Shown one piece after another: positions 1 through 8,949 of a stretch of DNA of 64,000 nucleotides. A program made the position numbers and the translations under genes. The notes beneath the pieces are model-generated. The model was given only the letters and a program-made list of their open reading frames with translations. It did not search any database and was not told where the DNA came from. The stretch spans positions 1 through 64,000 of the forward strand of contig CAWBCM010000015.1 of assembly GCA_963787285.1 (NCBI GenBank), read 5' to 3'. Position 1 is the stretch's first letter. Every line of letters starts with the position of its first letter. The stretch is from JAHEJN01 sp963787285. GTDB taxonomy: Bacteria; Actinomycetota; Acidimicrobiia; Acidimicrobiales; JAHEJN01.

Positions 1-338
1 TCGTCGGCGTCCTTGAACAGGTAGCCGCGTGCTACCCGGCGCGAACCGCGGCGGAAACGAGTTCGTCCTCCTCGAACATGCTGAGCACAACGACTCCCGT
101 GCTCGGACTTGCCGCAGTGATCCGGCGGGTGGCCTCGATACCGTCGAGGTTCGGCATGCGGATGTCCATGACGACCACGTCGGGTGCGAGCAGGGCGGTG
201 ATCTCGACGGCCTCGGCACCGTCGGCAGCGACACCGACGACCTCGAATCCGCCGATCTCGGACGGTCGCCGGGCGAGCCCGTACGCGGTAGACGGGGTGG
301 TCGTCGGCGATCACCAGTCGGATGTCGTCGACGGTCAC
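1..338 (-). pseudogene. NarL/FixJ response regulator, receiver domain (partial, frame-broken)
   Basis: The leftward reading starts at a GTG at 338 and runs off the window edge. It shows a receiver domain: an acidic pair in 'IRLVIADDHPVYR', the phospho-acceptor in 'VVVMDIRMPNLDGIEA' and the 'VVLSMFEEDELV' segment. The frame breaks near 285 and again near 30, so no single open frame covers it. The GTG overlaps the stop of the kinase fragment upstream by four bases (GTGA), the usual coupling of a NarL-type sensor/regulator pair. The DNA-binding domain would lie outside the window. Seen: receiver motifs and overlap. Inferred: two-component partner of the next entry. The breaks may be sequence errors. 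Confidence 0.7.
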
Positions 339-607
339 ACCGGCACTTCCAGTGCGACGGTGGTGCCTGAGCCAGGCGAGCTGGAGATGGTGGCGACCCC
401 GTTGGCCGATCCGGCGCGATCGGCCATGTTGCGCAGGCCCATCCCGGCTGGCATCGACGTGTCGAAGCCGTCGCCGTTGTCGGCGACCTCGATGCGGAGC
501 GTGCCGTCATCATGGTCGACACGAAGCGTGCAGTGTGTCGCTGCGCTGTGGCCGGTGGGGGCCGACCGGACCGCTTCGCCCATTCGTTCCTCACTCGACG
601 CCGGCAC
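335..607 (-). pseudogene. Histidine kinase ATPase domain fragment (NarL-type sensor)
   Basis: The last ~65 residues match the end of a HATPase_c domain: a G1 box 'DNGDGF', a G2 box 'GMGLRNMADRA' and the final strand 'GSGTTVALEVPV'. Upstream of this the N box is not recognisable, and there is no dimerisation or sensor domain. The next bases to the right belong to an unrelated gene on the opposite strand. This is therefore the 3' remnant of a sensor kinase cut at about 560-610. It overlaps the response regulator start by four bases. An intact kinase here is unlikely unless the assembly is wrong at the junction. Confidence 0.7.
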
Positions 608-617
608 CGCGTCGGGA

Positions 618-1065
618 GCGCGACGGTGACTTCTTCGGTCCTCCGGTGAACCGTGTGGCCCGGATCAACTCGATCGTGCATCCCGACCAGGTCGTGATCT
701 CCCAGCTCGCCCGGGGGCTGATGCGGGTGCGGTCCGGAGTCGACCTCGGCGAGCACCAGCTCCGGGACCTGAGCGAGCCGGTGCGGCTCTGGCAGCTCGA
801 CGCCGGCGAGCATCCGCCGCTGGTGACATTGATCCGCGCCCGCCACAGCCTTCCCTCGACGCCAACGGAGTTCATCGGCCGCCGAGACGAAGTCGGGGAG
901 CTGCGCACGCTGTTGGCCCGGCATCGGCTGGTGACGATCGTCGGTGTGGGCGGTGGCGGCAAGACCCGCCTGGCCGTCGAGACGGCCTCGGCGTGCATCG
1001 ATCTCTTCCCGGGCGGCGTTTGGTTCGCCGATCTGACGCCCGACCGCGATGGCGCCATCGCTTAG
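618..1065 (+). pseudogene. Adenylate cyclase / ATPase regulator fragment
   Basis: About 148 residues resemble the middle of a class III cyclase fused to a LuxR/AfsR-type ATPase. First comes the end of a cyclase homology domain ('DGDFFGPPVNRVARIN', then 'DLGEHQLRDLSEPVRLWQL'). Then comes the start of an ATPase with 'IGRRDEVGELRTLLARHRL' and a P-loop 'GVGGGGKTRL', where the family usually has GVGGVGKTRL. The gene has no start codon or cyclase catalytic part, and it stops at 1063-1065 soon after the P-loop. It is a truncated internal fragment abutting the kinase fragment on the other strand, so this corner looks like a recombination scar. No function is expected. Confidence 0.65.
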
Positions 1066-1128
1066 GGGTGCTCGGTGTCATTGGCGACTCAACGCCACTG
1101 CGAAAGCACAGATTGGCTTGGTCCGATG

Positions 1129-2049
1129 TCAGCGGAAGATGTCGAGGGGGAAGTGCAGCGACACGAGCCAATTTGGTGCGTCGACGATCTCGCTGATTCG
1201 CAGGTTGGCCGCCGTGCTGCACAACAGGTAGGCATCGGCTGGTTCGGCCCGCGGTTCGCCCCGAGCCACTCGATCATGTAGCGGGTCAGCAGCGCGGGCA
1301 TTCTCGTAGAGGTCCGGGCCATGAGCAGTGGTGATGTGTACTTCTGAGTCCGACAGCGCAGGTCTGCTCCTTCTCCGGGCCTGGAACTCGGCAACCTCAA
1401 GGTGAGCGGCGCACCGACAACCGGATGGTCGCCGTCATGGGCGATTCCACGCCGGACCCGCAGACCTCTCCGTCTCCCTGGGCGGAATGACAATCGCCGA
1501 TCGAGAAGAGTGCACCGTCGGCGTGAATCGGGAGCCATGCAGTCGAGCCGGCCACGAGATCCCTCGTGTCGAGGTTGCCGCCGTTGGAGCGAGGCGGGAA
1601 CGTGTCGAGACGGCCACTTTTTCGCGTGGGGCGACACCGATAACTCCGGGAAATGGCTCGGCGGGAAGTTCGATTCCGTCCGCGAACCTGCAGATCGAAC
1701 CGTCGAGCTCCCAGTGGTGAAGGTGTGCCGAGTCGAAATCGTCGGCCAACAATCCGAAGTCTGGGATGAGGCCGCTCCAGCCCCAACCCTTGTGTTCCAT
1801 CTGCAAGATGTCGATCTCAAGTGTGTCGCCTGGGCATGCACCCTTGACGTAGACGGCTCCGCTCAGCGCATCCGCGAGGCTCGGGTCAGCAAGAGCGAAA
1901 TCGTCGTCGGTCCATTCCGGTGTGACCTGGCCGATCGGTTCTGCGCACTCGACTACAACCACGTCGCCCGACTCGATCTCCAATCGAATATCGACCTCAC
2001 GATCCCAATAGGCATGGGTCACTGTGTCGTCAAGGTGGTGTTCTGTCAT
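1129..2049 (-). CDS. Acetamidase/formamidase family protein (frame-broken)
   Basis: The N-terminal half (from ATG 2049) reads cleanly and has the FmdA/AmdA look: an early 'IESGDVVVVECAEPIGQ', then 'AVYVKGACPGDTLEIDIL', then 'PGVIGVAP'. Other frames continue with 'PPRSNGGNLDTRDL' and 'LFSIGDCHSAQGDGEVCG', the typical core of the family, and finish with 'ISEIVDAPNWLVSLHFPL' before the stop at 1129. At least three frame changes are needed (near 1620, 1390 and 1220). The family hydrolyses formamide or acetamide to ammonia and the acid in the cytoplasm. The start overlaps the vapC stop by four bases (ATGA). Either a decayed gene or one damaged by indel errors; the family call is firm. Confidence 0.75.
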
Positions 2050-2466
2050 CCCCGCCTCTCATCACCTGAGATCATCGTGGCGCCACTACGGCAACACCGT
2101 TCGAGACCGCTGCCATCTGCCAGACGGTCGTCGTAGGTGATCAATCCGTCGAGGTCGTCGCCAAGGTCGAGCGCGGCAGCGAGATGAATCGCGTCGAGCG
2201 ACCGCAGCCCAGACGGGTCAAGCCTGCCAGCATCCTCGAACACCGCCGGCGTGACGTGGACCAGCGTGACCGCATCCAAGACTTCACGCGCCCGCAGCAC
2301 CCGGTCTGGCACTGCCCTGCGAACGGCCCGCATCAATTCGGTCCGAGCCAAGATCGCACGCGACAAGCTCTCGACCCGGCTCCTCCAACCATGCCCGGAG
2401 CGCTGCCGTCTCTGACTCGGCAACCACCAGCTTGACCAACGCGGACGTGTCAACGTAGAACGCCAC
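2046..2466 (-). CDS. vapC: VapC-like PIN-domain ribonuclease toxin (frame-broken once)
   Basis: Starting from GTG 2466, right after the antitoxin stop, the protein opens with 'FYVDTSALVKLVV' (first PIN aspartate). After one +1 break near 2368 it continues with 'ARTELMRAVRRAVP' (conserved acidic residue), 'LRSLDAIHLAAAL' (third acidic position) and 'LITYDDRLA' (fourth). All four metal-binding acidic residues expected of a PIN nuclease are present, and the length of about 138 residues is normal. Family knowledge: VapC toxins cut specific RNAs and are held inactive by the cognate antitoxin. The gene ends in an ATGA overlap with the acetamidase gene, so the three genes may be one transcript. Confidence 0.8.
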
Positions 2467-2467
2467 C

Positions 2468-2733
2468 TCAGTACCGCTCGTCGTCTCGCATCTCCAACAG
2501 CAGCGCTCGACAGATCGGGCCCAGGCTCGGGGGCCGGCAGATCGATCAACCTGCCACGGGCCGGCCGAGCATGCCCTTCGTCGATCAACGCACGCTAGAC
2601 GCGACTTCGGAATCGCCGACATCCGAGCAACAGGACGCCCACGATCGGTGATCGTCACCGTCTCCCCAGCGGCAGCCTCAGCCACCACAGCCGACGCATT
2701 CTGCTTCAACGCACGAATCCCAACCTCAGACAT
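2468..2733 (-). CDS. vapB: Phd/YefM-type antitoxin (VapB partner)
   Basis: From ATG 2733 (another ATG lies three codons upstream at 2742) the protein reads 'MSEVGIRALKQNAS', then 'GETVTITDRGRPVARM', the classic Phd/YefM antitoxin N-terminal fold that binds its own promoter. After a +1 break near 2600 it continues with 'ALIDEGHARPARGRL' and ends 'LLEMRDDERY' at a TGA at 2468-2470. The C-terminal tail would wrap the toxin. Two bases separate its stop from the vapC GTG, so the pair is co-transcribed and probably translationally coupled. About 87 residues, normal for the family. Autoregulation is expected from the family; no operator was identified. Confidence 0.8.
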
Positions 2734-3114
2734 GTGCTTCAATGTAGCACATCGGCACTCAAAGGCAACCCACGAGCGGAACGCCCAAGCACGAGACGTG
2801 TACTAACGTTGTGTCGGAGGGGCGAGTTAACCCAAAGTCGTGATGGCCTCGGGCGGCCACCGTGGGAGTGATGAAATCCGAACGCTCCCCGTGAGTGATC
2901 TCCCCACGCAACGTCCACCTGATGGCGTATTTCACCCCAGTACACACACGCCTTGGAGTGACGAACTGGTGGCAGCGTAAGGTTTCGCCTGGCCACAGGT
3001 CACGAATGGGTTTCGGCAGGGTGCGGACCGTTGTTCGGACATCCCGCCATGGCTGGAGTTGACAGCAACGACATGGCCTAGGGGTGCCCGCACCAAAGGA
3101 GACAGCTGTTCTCG
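2734..3114. other. Intergenic stretch without a credible gene
   Basis: About 380 bases lie between the antitoxin start and the end of the DUF4405-like gene. The only structured element I see is the tRNA-3'-like repeat at 2799-2850, followed by a poorly conserved tail (to about 3005) that resembles the tails of the copies at 6330 and 9116. Short open frames here look like chance. Confidence 0.6.
2799..2850. repeat. tRNA-Leu 3'-end-like repeat, copy A
   Basis: The core TGTCGGAGGGG at 2812-2822 is identical to the antisense of the acceptor end of the tRNA-Leu(GAG) gene (core at 19891-19901). It is followed by a decayed T-arm-like segment (CGAGTTAACCC). The left flank (GTGTACTAACG) matches copy C at 9101. 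It probably marks an old attachment site or element end. Confidence 0.6.
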
Positions 3115-3541
3115 TTATCGGAAGGCGAGTTGGCGGATCCGGCTGCGGTTCCGCCAGAGGTGTACGAACATCACGATGATGCTGAGAAAGCCGGTGATGG
3201 TGTGAGTGACGGCCCGAGCTCGGCTTCTGACCACTCGAGCCAGACCGGGAAGCCGGTGACGATGCACACTGAGGCCAGGATTCCCAGCACGGCGTTGAGG
3301 ACCGCGAGGGGGAATTCTCGGTCGCCGCGACCACGGGCGACCACCCGCTTGATCCAACCGGTATTGCTCACGAGATGGGCGGTGATGGGGCCGAGGGCAC
3401 CAGCACGATACCGACCCAGGAGTGGAACCCGTAGTCGGGTCCTTCCCGAGTGAGGAATTCTGTGACGAAGCCGACGAGCAATGCCGTGTCGGTCATCGCG
3501 ATCTTGAACCACCGACGACGCAGCACGGATCCGATGCTCAC
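3115..3541 (-). CDS. DUF4405-like membrane protein (frame-broken)
   Basis: Starting from GTG 3541, the reading begins 'SIGSVLRRRWFKIAMTD', passes 'GFHSWVGIVLV', shifts frame near 3395 to 'GPITAHLVSNTGWIKRVV', and after another shift near 3210 ends 'IIVMFVHLWRNRSRIRQL'. This gives about 140 residues with four hydrophobic segments and histidines near helix ends. The pattern matches the small DUF4405 family, which resembles cytochrome b561-type membrane proteins. The start lies eight bases after the stop of the 4-helix membrane protein upstream, so the two are likely one operon. Function unknown; haem binding is only a suggestion from the histidines. Confidence 0.55.
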
Positions 3542-3548
3542 CTGATTC

Positions 3549-3938
3549 CTAGGCCTTCTCGAGGTCGATGGCGTCCGGCCCGCCGCGCCGAGTGATGTCA
3601 CCGAGAGCAGCGAGACCCAAGAACATGAACACCGCTCCGACGATGGCCATCGAGGTGACCTCCTCGTCGATACCGCGCATGAGGTCGCCAAGGTCGCGAA
3701 AGAGCCCTCCGACAAGGCCGGCGATGTACGCGGCCCGGGCGCGAAGCACAACCGCCACGCCCAAGACGATCGCGACGCCGATATTGCGTCCGCCGTAGGC
3801 ACGCTCGAAGTAGGTGGGTACGTCGGCTTCGCTCGGGTTCAGCAGCGACGCCAAACCCAGAAGAGTTCCGCCGACGGCGATGAGGATTGCGAAGATCGTC
3901 ACCCAGGTCGGGACGCCTGCAGCTCGGATGCGATTCAT
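3549..3938 (-). CDS. Small four-helix membrane protein, function unknown
   Basis: A clean 129-residue frame starts at ATG 3938. It contains about four hydrophobic segments: 'VTIFAILIAVGGTLLGLASL' near residues 12-31, then 'IGVAIVLGVAVVL', 'AAYIAGLVGGLF' and 'MAIVGAVFMFLGLAAL'. There is no catalytic motif. The overall pattern resembles DoxX/DUF4345-like proteins, but I cannot assign it. It sits between the fusion gene (3995-5085) and the DUF4405-like gene, all leftward, so it is probably a member of the same operon. Confidence 0.65.
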   Translation of the reverse strand: MNRIRAAGVPTWVTIFAILIAVGGTLLGLASLLNPSEADVPTYFERAYGGRNIGVAIVLGVAVVLRARAAYIAGLVGGLFRDLGDLMRGIDEEVTSMAIVGAVFMFLGLAALGDITRRGGPDAIDLEKA

Positions 3939-3994
3939 GTGATTCCTTTTGAGGGTGATGACAATCGGACCCATCGGGAGCCCGTGTCGGATGG

Positions 3995-5085
3995 CTAGAA
4001 CTTCCCGGAGTTGAGGTTCTCCGAAGGGTCTGGAACGGTTTCGACGTTGTCCCAGTGCTCGACGATCAATCCGTTCTCGAGGCGGAAGATGTCGAAGGCG
4101 GCGTAGTCGATGCCGTTCCAGATCTGATGGGCGAACGACACCACGAAGTTGCCTTGACCGATGATGCGGTGGACCTGCTCGTAGTAGAGGGCTTCGCCGC
4201 GTGCCCTTCCGGATCGGTCCATCTCGATCAACGCAGCGAGGCCGTCGGGGGCATCCGGGTTGTGGTTGATGTACACCTCGTCGGAGATGAATTCGTCGAA
4301 CCCTGCGGTCGGGGTTTCGGCGAAGGCCTCGGTCAACAGACGCCAGACGACGTCCTTGTTGGCCTCGGTGAGGTGCAGATCGGTGATTTCCAGTGCGCCG
4401 TCGATTTGGGTGTGTCCCGCCCGGGTTTGATCCTCCGAGTTCATGGATGACGTCCCAGTGCTCGACGATCTTGCCGTTGCCGTCGGTGTCGAACAGGTCG
4501 GTTGTCACCCAGACGTGCCTCGGCCGTTGTTCAGACTCTGGGCTGCCTGGATGAACACGAAACGGCCATCGACCAGCGAGCGCACCAGCTCGATGTCGCG
4601 CACGGGATTGCGTTCGACGAACGGTTCGAAGAACTCGACGAAGCCCTCGACACCGTCGCGTACCCCGGTCGAGTGCTGGGTGTAGCGGTCGCCGGTGTAG
4701 GTCTCGACCGCATGCCTGACGTCGCCGTCGCGGATCCCTTCCAGGTAGAGGCGCTGGGCGTTGGCCAGTCCCGGCGATGCCGCCGATGCGATCTCGACCG
4801 TCCGCTCCATGGACATCGTTGAGGAGTCCACGCAGCGACAGGAAGTCCTGCGTCGTCGGTGCGTCCATGAACGATTCCATCGACGCGTCGGCGTCGCGGG
4901 CGCTGTCCCAACGCAGTGAGATGGTCCACTCACCATCGTCGTCGAGGGTCGTCACCCTCGACCCCGGGTTGTAGCCCGGCTGCGCGGGTAGGTACTCGGC
5001 TTCGATCCGAGCGTTCGCCTCGACGAAGGCGTCCGGCGACGCCGTCCGCCCGCAAACGAAGCGTGATGGTTTCGATGACTGCCAT
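3995..5085 (-). CDS. Three-domain fusion: ABM-like monooxygenase domain plus two SnoaL-like (NTF2) domains
   Basis: Starting from ATG 5085 the first ~95 residues look like an antibiotic-biosynthesis-monooxygenase/dimeric alpha-beta barrel domain ('AVIETITLRLRADG', 'DGEWTISLRWDSARDAD', ending 'STMSMERTVEI'). The next ~120 form a SnoaL-like domain ('YTGDRYTQHSTGV', 'GKIVEHWDVI'). A second SnoaL-like domain follows ('FISDEVYINHNPDAPDG', 'ENGLIVEHWDNVETVP'), ending at 3995. No stop separates the domains when the net +1 breaks near 5040, 4830 and 4445 and the compensating break near 4503 are followed, giving about 360 residues. SnoaL-type folds catalyse aldol or isomerase reactions or bind small molecules. 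The gene is divergent from an AraC regulator. If the breaks are real, only the last domain (from ATG 4444) would be made. Confidence 0.65.
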
Positions 5086-5241
5086 GTCCTCATGCTCCTC
5101 TTGGCCCGTGGGCCCGACCTCAACACCGTTGAGAGTCCGCTGGGTCTACCAAGACTGTCTACCGATACGGATCCGGCCGGACCGACGTCTTCGTTGGACA
5201 ACCACTTGCCGAATTTAGACACCGCTTCCTAGGATCGAAAC

Positions 5242-6121
5242 GTGCCCGCGGACCACCCGAACGCCGAAACGGGAAGCAAGCCACCCGTCGCAACCTTCAG
5301 GCCACGACCCCATCCACTCCTCCCGGTTGAGGTGATCAGTCGCAGCGAAATCCGACGACGCAGAAAGAACGCGAACCTCGGCGGCCGACACACGCACGAC
5401 TTCCATCAGCTCGTCGTGTGCGAAAACGGTGAGGGCGTCCATCACGTCGACCTCGAGCCGATCCCCATGCACCCAGGGCGCGTGCTGCACATCCATCCCG
5501 GTCAGACTCACGAGTACCAGTTCGAGCCTGACTTCGAGGCCAGCGTCGTTGTGTACCGCTCCGGCGTCTTCCGCACGGCCACGCCGAGCGGCCAGTGGTT
5601 CCCCGGCACTGGCCCATCGATGGTGTGGGACTTCACCGATGACGACTTCGATGAGATCACCTCGACCGTTGCCGACATTCGCACCGAACAAGACCGATTC
5701 GACGGCTCCGTCTTGTCGGTCATGCTCATCGAGAACCTGCTCGCCACGCTTCTGGTTCGCCTCCTTCGACAGCCGACCGAACACACCGCGCGGCGACTTC
5801 CCCGAAGCCTTCTTGCAGTTCTCCCAGCTCGTCGAGGACAACTTCCGAACCCGACCCACCATCGCCTGGTTCGCCCGAGAGCTCGGCTACAGCACACGCA
5901 CCCTCGACCGCGTGTGCCACACCGCCGTGGGGCGTTCGGCCAAGGCCGTCCTCGACGACCGCGTCGACCTCGACATCAGCCGACTACTCACCGACACCGA
6001 CGCCCCGATCAAACAGATCAGCTCAGCATTCGGCTTCACCGATCCAGCCAGCTTCTCCAAGTACGTCGACCGCCACCTCGGCAGCCCACCAACCCGAATC
6101 CGACAACAAACGAGACGCTAA
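5242..6121 (+). CDS. AraC-family transcriptional regulator (one +1 break)
   Basis: From GTG 5242 the N-terminal half is a cupin-type sensor domain ('GRHTHDFHQLVVCENGEG', 'GRVLHIHPGQTHEYQF'). After one extra C at about 5791, the C-terminal half is the AraC DNA-binding domain: first helix-turn-helix 'IAWFARELGYSTRTLDRVC', second 'PIKQISSAFGFTDPASFSKY'. With the base removed it is about 292 residues, normal for the family. It faces the ABM-SnoaL-SnoaL gene across 156 bases, so it very likely regulates that operon and itself. The cupin histidines suggest a small-molecule or metal-dependent signal; the ligand is unknown. Confidence 0.8.
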
Positions 6122-6599
6122 ACCGACACCTTGAATTGCGACTCGATGACAACCGGAGGCTGCCGACTCGGGCTTCTTCCCGTCAGCGAGGTGGCGAGCA
6201 CGCCCATCGATCTGGGTTCAGCGGAACTTACTGCGACACCCCGGCGTTCGCACCCAACACCTCGAATCCGTGATACCCACCATCGACGGTTCGTTCGCGA
6301 CTTCAGGGATGATCGGACACTTGTTCGAGTGTCGGAGGGGCGAGCCAAACCCAAAGTCACGCGCCCGCTGGGCCACTGAGCTGGCTGCGGCCTGACGCGT
6401 AACGCCTGATCGCAGGCTCATAATTCGCTCTCGATCCCGGGTCAACTCCAGACAACGAGCGACGCACCATCGATGAGATGACCGCTTAGGGCACGCACGA
6501 ACGACTCCTGCCGGCCACTCCCGACCTCGACCCACTCTGCCGGCATCTGGGGCCGCTACTCGTCCAAGTGCCGAGCCTACGAAGCCGGCCGGGCCGGGG
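6122..6599. other. Intergenic stretch, repeat only
   Basis: About 480 bases between the AraC stop and the TetR stop (convergent ends). It contains the tRNA-like repeat at 6313-6390. I find no codon-structured frame. Short frames here have no start/ribosome-site support and no recognisable sequence. Confidence 0.6.
6313..6390. repeat. tRNA-Leu 3'-end-like repeat, copy B, with palindrome
   Basis: A near-palindrome TCGGACACTTGTTCGA (6313-6328) lies next to the core TGTCGGAGGGG at 6330-6340, followed by CGAGCCAAACCC and a tail rich in CGCGCCC and GAGCTGGC. The real tRNA-Leu(GAG) has TCGAACACCTGTTCG followed by the same core. The tail also resembles copy C. One palindrome position differs from the tRNA copy. 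Confidence 0.65.
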
Positions 6600-7213
6600 T
6601 CAGGTGGGTTCGTCCGTGCGCCACGTGTCGACGACATGGCGGATCGCCGCGAACGTTTCATCGAGTTCGGGCGTTGATGCGCCGCCGCGGGCGGTCACGT
6701 CGAGACCGAGCAACAAGGTCGCGAGGACCTGAGCGCGCTGGTCGGTGACCGAGGGTGACCCGCCGGCCCTGGCCGCGAGCGGCTGCAGAGCCGCTCGGAA
6801 CGCCTGCCGGTACGCGGCACCGAAGTCCTCGAAGCCGGGGGTGGTGCCGCGCCGCTCGGAGGACGATGCGATCAGGAGGCACCCGCGCCGTGAGCCGTCG
6901 TCGGCGAGGTTGCTGCTGGAGCGCCGACAAGAACTCGTGGATGCCCTCGATGCCTGGTCCGCTGGCAGCGACTTGTTCGGCGAGGAAGTCCGATCTGCGT
7001 GTCCGCGTAGCGACGAAGGACGAGGGCGAACAGGTCGTCCTTGGAGCCGAACGTTCGATACAGGCTTGGCTTGTGGACGCCGGTCGCCTCGACGAGGTCT
7101 GCCACGCTGGTCTGGGTGTAGCCCTGTTTCCAGAACAGCTCGGTGACGCGGTCCAGCACCGTCTCCTCGTCGAACAGGCGGGGACGTCCCGGAGCGCGGG
7201 TCTCGGAGGTCAC
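6600..7213 (-). CDS. TetR/AcrR-family repressor (frame-broken)
   Basis: From GTG 7213 the N-terminal helix-turn-helix is clear: 'ETVLDRVTELFWKQGYTQ', then 'SVADLVEATGVHKPSLYRTF'. The C-terminal part is split across frames ('GSRRGCLLIASSSERRG', 'FEDFGAAYRQAFRAALQPL') and ends 'VVDTWRTDEPT' at 6600. The expected length is about 200 residues. It is divergent from the SDR gene at 7321. The shared 107-base gap carries an inverted repeat (next entry), so it most likely represses both genes. The glycine/cysteine-containing 'RRGCLLIAS' segment is typical of the TetR group that controls reductases and stress enzymes. Confidence 0.75.
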
Positions 7214-7235
7214 GTCGTCCACGCTAGCGCAGGAA

Positions 7236-7286
7236 TGGTACCGGATCGGTTGCAAACGGGCGACAGTTTGATATGGTCCGGTACCA
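7236..7286. promoter_or_regulatory. Candidate TetR operator: inverted repeat in divergent promoter
   Basis: TGGTACCGGA (7236-7245) and its exact reverse complement TCCGGTACCA (7277-7286) flank 31 bases between the TetR start and the SDR start. Spacing between centres is about four helical turns. This is what a two-site operator for the adjacent repressor would look like. Confidence 0.6.
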
Positions 7287-7320
7287 AACATCCGCATCAC
7301 GACGAGACGAGGGAACAGAC

Positions 7321-8288
7321 ATGAGTGAGTACGGCAAGCAAGTAGCACTGGTCACCGGTGCGAACTCCGGTCTCGGCTTCGAGGCCGCGGCACAACTGGC
7401 CGAGTTGGGGTACGGCTCGGTCACGCTCGCCTGCCGCACCCAAGACAAGGCCGACGCCGCCGCGAAGGAACTGCGGGAGCGGACCGGGGCCGACGTGTTC
7501 GACACCCTCGTCGTCGACGTCGGCGTCATCGAGTCGTCTCGCAAGGCCGCCGCCGAGTTGGTCGCCCGCGGGCGCTCGTTCGACGTGGTGTTGCTGAACA
7601 CGGGGATGGTGCCGAGCCGGCTCGACCGCACCGATGACGGCATCGAGATGTGCTTCGCCTCCTCGCTCGTCGGACACCACATCATCACGACCGAGCTCCT
7701 CGAGGCCGGGCTGCTCGACAGACGCGTCCGTCGTACTCGTCGGTTCCGAGGCCGCCAACAACGACATGCCGAAGATGATGGGCATGTCCGTCTACGACTT
7801 CGCCCTCGGCGAGCCATCCGAATTCGGCACCACCGATGCCGAGGCGATGAAGAACTTCGCCACCGCGTCGGGCCGGGCGGAGCTACAACGGCCAGCGCCA
7901 GTACTCGACCACCAAGGTGTTCTCGGCCTGGTGGTCCGCCGCAATGGCCCGACGACACTAGGGATCGACCCGGTTCTACACCGTCTCGCCCGGTGCCAAC
8001 CTGGGGACAGCAGCCGACCGGAACGTGACCGGCGCGTTCAAGGTCGCGGACCGCGATCATGCGCCGAGTGGGCAAGTACATCGGAGCCGACCACGGTTCC
8101 GGTCGGAGCGAGGCGCTACCTCTGAATGTCGCTCTGGACGACGACGGCACTTTCGAGAACGGAAAGACCTACGGGTCCAAGGGAAAACAAGATGGTCGGG
8201 CCCCTCGTCGAGCAGCTCGCCGGCGCACTTCACCGACGAGGCGCGCCAGAACGCGTCGCTGGCACTCCTCGACGAACTCGTCGAGTAG
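7321..8288 (+). CDS. Short-chain dehydrogenase/reductase (frame-broken)
   Basis: Starting from ATG 7321 the Rossmann start is intact: 'VALVTGANSGLGFEAAAQLA' (TGxxxGxG), then 'FDVVLLNTGMV'. After a +1 break near 7721 it reads 'ASVVLVGSEAANNDMPKM'. After another near 7880 it contains the catalytic Y-x-x-x-K in 'QYSTTKVFSAWW', then 'VSPGANLGT' and a C-terminal 'ARQNASLALLDELVE' ending at 8288. The restored length is about 320 residues, long for a classical SDR and similar to retinol-dehydrogenase-like enzymes. It would reduce or oxidise a carbonyl/alcohol with NAD(P). It is divergent from, and probably repressed by, the TetR protein. Confidence 0.75.
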
Positions 8289-8397
8289 CCCGCCGCCGTC
8301 GGCTCGATTGCGGCCCGCCACCAAGTCTGATCATTCACTCAACAACCACCGCGTTCAGTCGCGGCCAAGGGAAACAACGTCAAGGGAGATCGGGACC

Positions 8398-8791
8398 ATG
8401 TCCGCACCATTCATCTATGTCGGTACCTACGAAGTGAGCGAAGGGCGCTTCGACGAAGCTCGCCAGTCGTTGGCCGAGGCCGTTGAGTTCATCGAGACCA
8501 ACGAGCCACGCATGATCTCTTTCAACATCTATGGCGACGAGGATGCAGGCACCATGTCGATCATCCAAGTGCACGCCGACTCAGCGTCGATGGACTTTCA
8601 CATGAAGTTGGTCGCTGAACACGTCGGCGGCGCCGCGTTGAGCCCTACCTGGGGTCGGCGGTCGGAGCCCGTATTTCGGGGAAGGTCCCTCGACAGTCGA
8701 CACGATCCGCTCCTTTGCCGACCCAGATGCAGAGTTGGCTGTGGCTCCAGTGCACATTGGGGGGTTCACCCGCACGGCAGCTCGGAGTTAG
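8398..8791 (+). CDS. Small unknown protein, possibly ABM-like barrel
   Basis: ATG 8398 follows a good ribosome site (AAGGGAG). The first ~80 residues read 'PFIYVGTYEVSEGRFDEAR', 'EPRMISFNIYGDED' and 'SIIQVHADSASMDFHMKL', an alternation of strands and helices like a dimeric alpha-beta barrel. After a break near 8645 it continues 'STVDTIRSFADPD' and 'APVHIGGFTRTAARS' to a TAG at 8789-8791. The total is about 130 residues. It lies 110 bases after the SDR gene on the same strand and could be in the same operon. No catalytic residue can be named; family assignment is tentative. Confidence 0.55.
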
Positions 8792-8949
8792 GCGACAGCT
8801 CCGGATGGGAAGCAATGGTCACATGCGAAAGCGGTTCTCCGCTTCGGATTGTGGTGCGGTGAGTTCCACCAGGACTGATCCCGAAATCCAGACCGCAAGC
8901 TGCAGACTCCCCATCGGTGGACTCCACCATCGCGCAGGCGAGCCAGACC

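Noticed and set aside
6218..6661. A 147-codon minus-strand frame spanning the intergenic region
   Set aside because: It crosses the tRNA-like repeat and the end of the TetR gene, is rich in Arg/Ser as random high-GC frames are, and has no start-site support.
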